Under the pieces are notes generated by a model, which searched no databases, was not told the origin of the DNA, and saw nothing but the letters and a program-made list of their open reading frames with translations. Positions 22,301 through 27,122 of a stretch of 27,122 nucleotides of DNA are shown here, in pieces. The position numbers and the translations under genes were made by a program. Every line of letters begins with the position of its first letter. Positions within the stretch are counted from its first letter, which is position 1. The DNA comes from Geochorda sp036562495 (GTDB taxonomy: Bacteria; Bacillota; Limnochordia; Limnochordales; Geochordaceae), in assembly GCA_036562495.1 (NCBI GenBank), contig DATCKA010000039.1:1-27122 (forward strand). The letters are read 5' to 3'.

Positions 22301-23296
22301 CTAGCCCGCCTGCTGCTGGCTGCGCCTCAGCATCCGCAGGTAGAGCCACGCGATGATCGAGACCAGCAGCACCTGCATCACCGTCATCGCTGCGGCCCTG
22401 CCGATGCCGCCGATGCGCAGCTGCCGGAAGCCGACGTTGTAGACGGCGATGGGCAGCGTCTCGGTCGCCCCCAGCGGGCCGCCCCGCGTCATCACCCAGA
22501 TGGGGTCGTACGAGTTGAAGGTCCAGACCGTGGAGAGAAGCGCTGTGGTCAGGATGACCGGCAGCACCAGGGGGAGCGTCACCCGCACCCACCGCTGCCA
22601 CGGCGACGCTCCGTCCACCAGGGCGGCGTCCAGCACCTCCGGCGGCACCGACCGGAGCCCGGCCAGGATCATGACCACCATGAAGGGCAGACCGATCCAG
22701 GCGTCCGCCACCGCGGTGGAGACGAAGGCCGAGACCGGGGTCCCGAGGAAGGCGACCGGCTGCTCGACGAGCCCGGCCAGGCGCAGGATGCCGTTGACGA
22801 AGCCGAACTGCGTGTTGTAGCTCCAGGCCCAGATCATGGCCGCGATGGCCCACGGCAGGCCCCAGGGGAGGATGGTCACGGCCTGGTAGAGCCGGCCCAG
22901 CCGTGTCGGCTGCGAGAGCAGCACGGCCCCGGCCAGCCCCAGGCTCACCTTGAGCGACAGGCTGAGCGCCACCCAGCCCAGGCTCCGCAACAGACTGGTG
23001 GTGAAGTAGACCCCCCGCGAGCCGGGCATCTCGAACTCGAACGCCCACCGGTAGTTGTCGAGCCCGACCCACCGGCTCGCCATGCTGAGCAGGTTGACGT
23101 CGTGCAGCGAGAGGTAGACGACGTACCCGAGCGGGTACAAGAGGAGGACGCCCAGGTAGAGCAGCAGGGGCAGCACGTACGGCACGCCGTACCACTCCCG
23201 GCGGCGTGCCAGGCGCAGCGAGGCACGCAGGTGCGCCAGCCACGGCAGGGCCCGTCCGGGTAGATCGGCCTGGGGGCTCGAGTGCGTCGGCGCCAT
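22301..23296 (-). CDS. Sugar ABC transporter permease, MalF/UgpA type
   Basis: First permease of the DeoR-linked importer, 331 aa with the start at ATG 23296, which has GGAGAGGTGA upstream at slightly long spacing. An in-frame ATG at 23380 would add 28 Gly/Pro-rich residues and run through the intercistronic hairpin, so it is disfavoured. Helix 1 is VPYVLPLLLYLGVLLLYPLGYVVYLSL; VGLDNYRWAF is the usual periplasmic motif; the coupling loop is VLDAALVDGASPWQRWVRVTLPLV. The stretch MTRGGPLGATETLPIAVYNVGF before the last helix is typical of sugar permeases. No ATPase in the operon. Confidence 0.92.
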   Translation of the reverse strand: MAPTHSSPQADLPGRALPWLAHLRASLRLARRREWYGVPYVLPLLLYLGVLLLYPLGYVVYLSLHDVNLLSMASRWVGLDNYRWAFEFEMPGSRGVYFTTSLLRSLGWVALSLSLKVSLGLAGAVLLSQPTRLGRLYQAVTILPWGLPWAIAAMIWAWSYNTQFGFVNGILRLAGLVEQPVAFLGTPVSAFVSTAVADAWIGLPFMVVMILAGLRSVPPEVLDAALVDGASPWQRWVRVTLPLVLPVILTTALLSTVWTFNSYDPIWVMTRGGPLGATETLPIAVYNVGFRQLRIGGIGRAAAMTVMQVLLVSIIAWLYLRMLRRSQQQAG

Positions 23297-23339
23297 CCGC
23301 GGTGAAGTCACCTCTCCGTGGGAGCCTCGCGGGACGTGA

Positions 23340-23371
23340 GGCGGCGGGAGCGAGTCGGGGCCCCCGCCGCC
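23340..23371 (-). other. 9-bp GC hairpin between binding protein and permease
   Basis: GGCGGCGGG (23340-23348) pairs with CCCGCCGCC (23363-23371) around a 14-nt loop, 41 nt after the binding-protein stop and 43 nt before the permease start. No T-run. Same position in the operon as the hairpins at 1109 and 11980. Confidence 0.6.
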
Positions 23372-23411
23372 CCCCGTCATGCACCCGAGGTCGCCGGCTC
23401 GCGGCCCCGGG

Positions 23412-24650
23412 CTACTGCCGGAAGCCCTGCAGGATGTTGATGATTTGGGCCGCCTCCCGGAGCGCGGCTTCGGGCGTGGCCTCCTTGAAGAGCACCTTTT
23501 GCATGGCGGTCAGGATGGCCTCCTGCGTGGCCTCCCAGTCCTTGATGTAGACGGCCTCGGGCACCCCGTAGCGGATGCCCTCCAGGAAGGGCTGCCAGTA
23601 CCACTGCTGGAAGGTGGGCAGCGAGGCCTCCTGCGGCATGGGTGGCACGAAGCCCAGCAGCTCGTCCCACTTGCTCTGATTGTCGAAGCTGGTCATGAAC
23701 AGGGCGAACTCGACCGCCAGTTCCCGGTTGCGGGCCTGGGTCGGGATGGCGATGGAGTCCGTCACGAGCACCGTAGCGTAGGGCTGCACTCCCCGCGGCC
23801 CCTTGGGGATCATGCTGATGCCCACGTCGATGCCCGAATTGATGGCCTCGATGGCGCTGAAGACGTGGTCGGTGTACATGCCGATGGTCTGCGACTTGAA
23901 CAGCCGGATGAGATCCTCCCGCCGCCACTCCACCGGCGACGGCTGGGCGTACTGCCCGAGCCCGTTGATGTAGAAGTCGAGGGCCTCGACGGCCTCCGGC
24001 CGGTCGATGGTGGCGCGGCCCTGCTCGTCGGTGATCCGCCCGTTGTTGGCGTACAGCCAGTTTTGGAATTCCGTCACGGTGGAGACGAAGCGGTTGCCGG
24101 GCAGGCCGAAGCCGTAGAGGTTGGGCGGATGGTGCAGCTTGCGCGCCGCCTCCAGCACCTCGTCCCAGTTGGTGGGTGCCTGCACGCCGTACTGCTGGAA
24201 GAGGCTGCGATTGTAGAGCAGCGCCTTGGTCGACATGGCACGCACGATGCCCCAGATCTTGCCGTCGTAGCGGACGGTGTCCCACACGGTGGGGTAGTAG
24301 AGGTCGTACTTCTCCTGCGTGATGTACTCATCCAAAGGGATGATGGCGCCCATGTCGGCCAGCGCCGGGATCCAGCGCGAACCGATGTAGATGACGTCGG
24401 GGGCGTTGCCGGCTGCGATGGAGGTGATGATGCGGTCCCAGAGGGCGTCCCAGCCAACGAACTCCATGTCCACCCGCACGTCCGGACGCTGCCTCATGAA
24501 CTCCGTCGCCAGCGCCTGCTGGTCCTCCTCGGTGTAGCCGCCGCCGATGGGCAGCAGCACCCGCAACGTGGCCGGCGCGGCCGACGCTGCCGCGGCGGCT
24601 CCGAGCAGGCAGGCCACGAGGACCAGCGCGGCGATCTTGGCTCTCCTCAC
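23412..24650 (-). CDS. Sugar ABC transporter substrate-binding protein
   Basis: Extracellular family 1 binding protein of 412 aa for the DeoR-linked importer. The GTG at 24650 overlaps the ROK stop by 4 nt and has GGGGGG six bases upstream. This start gives a good signal peptide (MRRAKIAALVLVACLLGAAAAASA, cut before APATLRV). The Cys at 13 lies in a weak lipobox-like LVAC, so lipoprotein processing is possible but not convincing. Family regions: MEFVGWDALWDRIITSIAAG, APDVIYIGSRWIPALADMG, WGIVRAMSTKALLYNRSLF and IAIPTQARNRELAVEFALF. The neighbouring kinase and SIS isomerase suggest an amino-sugar or related ligand; this is inference. Confidence 0.92.
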   Translation of the reverse strand: MRRAKIAALVLVACLLGAAAAASAAPATLRVLLPIGGGYTEEDQQALATEFMRQRPDVRVDMEFVGWDALWDRIITSIAAGNAPDVIYIGSRWIPALADMGAIIPLDEYITQEKYDLYYPTVWDTVRYDGKIWGIVRAMSTKALLYNRSLFQQYGVQAPTNWDEVLEAARKLHHPPNLYGFGLPGNRFVSTVTEFQNWLYANNGRITDEQGRATIDRPEAVEALDFYINGLGQYAQPSPVEWRREDLIRLFKSQTIGMYTDHVFSAIEAINSGIDVGISMIPKGPRGVQPYATVLVTDSIAIPTQARNRELAVEFALFMTSFDNQSKWDELLGFVPPMPQEASLPTFQQWYWQPFLEGIRYGVPEAVYIKDWEATQEAILTAMQKVLFKEATPEAALREAAQIINILQGFRQ

Positions 24651-25615
24651 ATCGATCCCCCCATCCCGGATGACGCGTGTTGCTCGCATCCAGCGCGTCT
24701 CAGCGCCAGCACGGCGGCTCCCGTCAGCCCCGACCAGGGACCCAGGCGCGCCCGCACGACCCTCGCGTCGCGGGCGACCCAGGCGGGAGCCAGCCTCTGC
24801 AGCGCGTCGCAGGCGGCCTCCACCGGATAGGCCGGGTGAGTGCCGAGCCCTCCGCCCACCACGATCCGCTGGGGGGCCAGGGCAGCGGCGGCGGTGGCCA
24901 GGAAGAGGGCGAGGTATCGGACGACCGAGCGGTACAGCCCGTCGAGACCGGGCGCCCCCTCCCGCCCCGCCAGCAGGGCCTCGCTGGCGCTCCATCGGCG
25001 GCCGGTGACGGCCTGTGCGGCCGCCTCGATGGCGTAGCCCGAGAGCAGGGCCTCGACGTGCCCCGTCTGGCCGCAGCGGCAGGCCGCACCCTCAGCCGAG
25101 GCGTCCAGCACCATGTGGCCCAGCTCGCCGGCCGCGAAGCCGCTCCCCAGGTAGGGCCTCCCCCCGACGAAGACAGCGCCTCCCACCCCCGTCCCGATGC
25201 TCACGTACACGACGTCGTCCACGTCCGTGGCGGCGCCGGCACGAAGCTCGCCGTAGGCTCCCGCCCTAACGTCGTTGTCGACGGCGACGGGCCACCCCAG
25301 GCGTGCCTCCAGCGGCCCTGCAACCGGTCCTCCACGCCAGCCGCGGAGGTTGCCCGCCTGCACAGATACGCCCCGCACCGGGTCGAAGACGCCCGGGAAG
25401 CCGACCCCGACCGCTCGCACATCCCCCGGCTTCAGGCCGTGAAGTATTGCAACCGCTCTCACCGCGTCGCAGATCGCATCGAGCACTTCCCCGGCGCCCT
25501 CGGGCGTGGGACGCACGACCACCTCGCCCCGGCGCTCGACCCCCTCGAAGAGCGCGGCCCGCACGTTGGAGCCGCCCACGTCGACGGCGATGACCCGGCA
25601 GGCAACCCGGCTCAC
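24647..25615 (-). CDS. ROK-family sugar kinase
   Basis: Cytoplasmic kinase of 322 aa, likely phosphorylating the imported sugar at O6 with ATP. The phosphate-binding DVGGSN is at 12-17, the catalytic Asp in VDND (D115), a second nucleotide loop GTGVGG (141-146) and the ROK metal region GELGHMVLD (163-171). The zinc motif reads CRCGQTGH (179-186): the last Cys of the usual CxCGxxGC is a His, which could still bind zinc together with H167. No N-terminal helix-turn-helix, so it is an enzyme rather than a ROK repressor. The GTG start overlaps the SIS gene stop by 4 nt and its own stop overlaps the binding-protein start by 4 nt. Glucokinase, N-acetylglucosamine kinase and N-acetylmannosamine kinase are all possible. 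Confidence 0.92.
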   Translation of the reverse strand: MSRVACRVIAVDVGGSNVRAALFEGVERRGEVVVRPTPEGAGEVLDAICDAVRAVAILHGLKPGDVRAVGVGFPGVFDPVRGVSVQAGNLRGWRGGPVAGPLEARLGWPVAVDNDVRAGAYGELRAGAATDVDDVVYVSIGTGVGGAVFVGGRPYLGSGFAAGELGHMVLDASAEGAACRCGQTGHVEALLSGYAIEAAAQAVTGRRWSASEALLAGREGAPGLDGLYRSVVRYLALFLATAAAALAPQRIVVGGGLGTHPAYPVEAACDALQRLAPAWVARDARVVRARLGPWSGLTGAAVLALRRAGCEQHASSGMGGSM

Positions 25616-26511
25616 AGCACCACCGACCTCACGAGGTGACGCGGCCGGTCAGGGTCCAGGCCCCGACGCAGACTCATCGCCAGCGCCAGGCGCTGCAGCC
25701 TCACAAGCTCTATGAGCGGATCACGCTCGCCCACCACCACCCGGGCCCCCGTCCGCTCCACGTCCGCCACGAGACGCCGGATGGGCTCGTCCGGCGGATC
25801 CAGCACGAAGACCAGCGTCTCGGCGTCGGCGCAACTGATGGGGCCGTGCCGGTACTCCAACGGCACGTAGCGCTCTGTCCAGAGCAAGGCCATCTCCTGG
25901 GCCTTGAGGGCGGCCTCGCAGGCGAGGCCGTAGCGCCAGCCGGAGCCCAGCACGACCAGGTGTGCGAAGGGTTCCTCGGGCTCGACGGGCCGCGCCAGCG
26001 TCTGCGCCAGCTCCTCCGCCAGGGACTCGAGCGCCGCCCCACCCGAGAGCTCGTGCGCCAGCGCCCGTAGCAGCAGGAAGGCCGCGGTCGCCGAGCCCGT
26101 CTGCACCACGCTCTCCTCGCGGATGAAGCCCAACACCACCGATGCGTCGCACATCTGCGCCAGCGGGCTGTCGGGCTCGCACGTCACGGACAGGGTCGGC
26201 ACCCCCGCCTCCCGCGCCGCTCGTGCGGCATCCACCACCTCGGTGGTCGTGCCGCTGCGGCTGATGAGGAGGGCGCTCTCGCCGGCGCGAGGCCGGTAGA
26301 CGGAGGCCGGGACGGCCCGAGCCGGGACGGCCAGGTGCTCCTCGAGGTAAGCAGCGGCAGCGAGGCCCACGTAGTACGAGGACCCGGCCCCGACGATCGC
26401 GATGGGTCGCTGCAGCAGGCCCCTCGCCGACTCCGCTCGCGCCGAGGCCAGTGCGAGGACCTGCCGCCACTGACCGGGCTGGGCCAGGATCTCGATGGCC
26501 GTCTTGTGCAT
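25612..26511 (-). CDS. SIS-domain sugar isomerase/deaminase (GlmS-C / AgaS / FrlB-like)
   Basis: Cytoplasmic protein of 299 aa with two SIS sugar-phosphate domains and no glutaminase domain. SIS1 has GAGSSYYVG (41-49) and SRSGTTTE (84-91); SIS2 has LGSGWRYGLACEAALKAQEM and EYRHGP (219-224), the signature shared by GlmS isomerase domains, AgaS and the glycated-amine deglycases. It ends GLDPDRPRHLVRSVVL, also family-typical. Start at 26511 is supported by GGAG six bases upstream and by the promoter: its -10 lies at 26558-26563, so in-frame ATGs at 26559 and 26589 would be at or upstream of the transcript start. First gene of the operon. Probably deaminates or isomerises an amino-sugar or glycated-amine phosphate; the exact substrate is open. 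Confidence 0.9.
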   Translation of the reverse strand: MHKTAIEILAQPGQWRQVLALASARAESARGLLQRPIAIVGAGSSYYVGLAAAAYLEEHLAVPARAVPASVYRPRAGESALLISRSGTTTEVVDAARAAREAGVPTLSVTCEPDSPLAQMCDASVVLGFIREESVVQTGSATAAFLLLRALAHELSGGAALESLAEELAQTLARPVEPEEPFAHLVVLGSGWRYGLACEAALKAQEMALLWTERYVPLEYRHGPISCADAETLVFVLDPPDEPIRRLVADVERTGARVVVGERDPLIELVRLQRLALAMSLRRGLDPDRPRHLVRSVVL

Positions 26512-26557
26512 GGCGGGCTCCGCCCCCCGACCGGCCCCTGTGACGCCCATCGACGTC

Positions 26558-26586
26558 ATGCTACCCCACCATCGCTCACGAGTCAA
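26558..26586 (-). promoter_or_regulatory. Promoter of the SIS-ROK-importer operon
   Basis: Minus strand: -35 TTGACT (26581-26586), 17-bp spacer, -10 TAGCAT (26558-26563). Initiation near 26551 leaves a leader of about 40 nt to the ATG at 26511. This is one of the clearer sigma-A-like promoters in the window. Confidence 0.7.
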
Positions 26587-26600
26587 CACTCACGTGCACG

Positions 26601-26634
26601 GTTATGATCGCACATTGACGACTACATGCATGAT
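26601..26634. promoter_or_regulatory. Possible DeoR operator region between divergent promoters
   Basis: An AT-richer stretch between the two divergent promoters carries two direct ATGATC copies (26604-26609 and 26629-26634, 25 bp apart) and a CATGCATG palindrome (26625-26632). Tandem or inverted short repeats of this kind suit DeoR-family binding. Inference from position and symmetry only. Confidence 0.35.
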
Positions 26635-26635
26635 C

Positions 26636-26664
26636 TTGCTCGCTATGGCCGTCCGTGATAGAGT
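26636..26664 (+). promoter_or_regulatory. Candidate promoter of the DeoR gene
   Basis: -35 TTGCTC (26636-26641), 17-bp spacer, -10 TAGAGT (26659-26664), placing initiation near 26671, about a dozen bases ahead of the ATG at 26683. The leader would be very short and the ribosome site weak. Confidence 0.45.
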
Positions 26665-26682
26665 GCCCGCGGTGCACCCCGT

Positions 26683-27122
26683 ATGCTGAAGGCCGAGCGG
26701 CACGACCGCATCCTGAGCGAGCTGGCGCGGCGGGGCGCGGTGGGCGTCGAGGAGATGGCCACGGTGCTGGGCGTCTCGACGGCCACGGTGCGGCGCGACC
26801 TGGCCGAGCTCGAGCAGCAGGGGCTCCTGCGCCGTACCCACGGCGGCGCCACGCTGCTGGAGGATCACGACGAGCTCCCCTACCGCTTCAAGGTGACGGC
26901 CCTGCTCCCTGAGAAGCGCCGCATCGGCGCCACAGCCGCGGCCATGATCAAGGACGGACAGGTCATCGCCTGTACCGGGGGAACCACCGTCACGCAGGTG
27001 ATCAAGGCGCTGCGCAACAAGCGCGTCACCGTCGTCACCAACGCCGTCAACGTGGCAGCCGAGCTGGCCTCGGCGCCGGGCGTCGAGGTGATCGTGTCGG
27101 GCGGGCGGCTGCGGTCCCAGTC
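26683..27122 (+). CDS. DeoR/GlpR-family transcriptional regulator (3'-truncated by window edge)
   Basis: The first 146 codons of a regulator of about 250 aa; the frame is still open at the last base. The DeoR helix-turn-helix is complete: RHDRILSELARRGAV, then VEEMATVLGVSTATVRRDLAELEQQGLLRRTHGGA (about 6-56). The effector domain begins at EKRRIGATAAAMIKDGQVIACTGGTTVTQVIKAL, where the TGGTT loop is the sugar-phosphate-binding turn (usually DSGTT). DeoR regulators sense phosphorylated sugars, which fits a divergent operon encoding an importer, kinase and sugar-phosphate isomerase. ATG at 26683 begins the conserved ERHDRI segment exactly where homologues start, though the ribosome site is weak. 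Further catabolic genes may lie beyond the right edge. Confidence 0.93.
   Translation, partial: MLKAERHDRILSELARRGAVGVEEMATVLGVSTATVRRDLAELEQQGLLRRTHGGATLLEDHDELPYRFKVTALLPEKRRIGATAAAMIKDGQVIACTGGTTVTQVIKALRNKRVTVVTNAVNVAAELASAPGVEVIVSGGRLRSQ

Noticed and set aside
23297..23380. Longer N-terminus for the DeoR-operon first permease from ATG 23380
   Set aside because: It would place the GC hairpin at 23340-23371 in coding sequence and add a Gly/Pro-rich tail; the start at 23296 has a better ribosome site.

Overview
The window is very GC-rich bacterial DNA (roughly two thirds G+C by eye) with tightly packed genes, frequent 4-nt stop/start overlaps, GTG and TTG starts, and strong GGAGG-type ribosome binding sites. 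It is dominated by binding-protein-dependent ABC importers. Together with a type II thymidine kinase, a DeoR/ROK/SIS cluster and sigma-A-like promoters, this suggests a GC-rich, saccharolytic, Firmicutes-like lineage such as Limnochordia or Symbiobacteria. That placement is inference only; there is no rRNA or other phylogenetic marker here.

Layout. 1-3120 (+): a glucose/mannose-type sugar importer, with a binding protein cut by the window edge, then two permeases. 3149-5995 (-): a methyl-accepting chemotaxis protein and a membrane-anchored lytic transglycosylase. 6248-9099: an EamA-type transporter (+), thymidine kinase (-) overlapping it tail to tail, and a thioredoxin-like/alpha-beta-hydrolase fusion (+). 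9111-13057 (-): a complete importer of the iron/polyamine/phosphonate type (binding protein, ATPase, double-length permease). 13193-13560: tRNA-Lys and a decayed DinB-like fragment (-). 13634-15267 (+): a secreted cupredoxin, a VOC-fold protein and an orphan OmpR-type response regulator. 15403-20881 (+): LacI regulator, two sugar permeases, binding protein, terminator, then an SDR oxidoreductase. 21012-21344 (+): a SugE/Gdx-type guanidinium exporter. 21402-26511 (-): an operon transcribed SIS isomerase, ROK kinase, binding protein, permease, permease, with a DeoR regulator diverging from it and running off the right edge.

How it works together. Three separate sugar importers are present, none with its own ATPase, so all three probably borrow a shared MsmK/MsiK-type ATPase encoded elsewhere. 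The rightmost operon pairs uptake with a sugar kinase and a sugar-phosphate isomerase/deaminase, pointing to an amino sugar or glycated compound. The LacI cluster is a self-contained sugar uptake unit that may be linked to oxidation by the SDR.

Most notable points: the thioredoxin-hydrolase fusion; a 22-bp tandem duplication that pushes the DinB-like frame through the tRNA-Lys promoter into the tRNA; and a recurring arrangement in which all four binding-protein genes are followed by a strong GC hairpin, three times inside the operon. I see no CRISPR array, insertion sequence, phage or obvious defence system.
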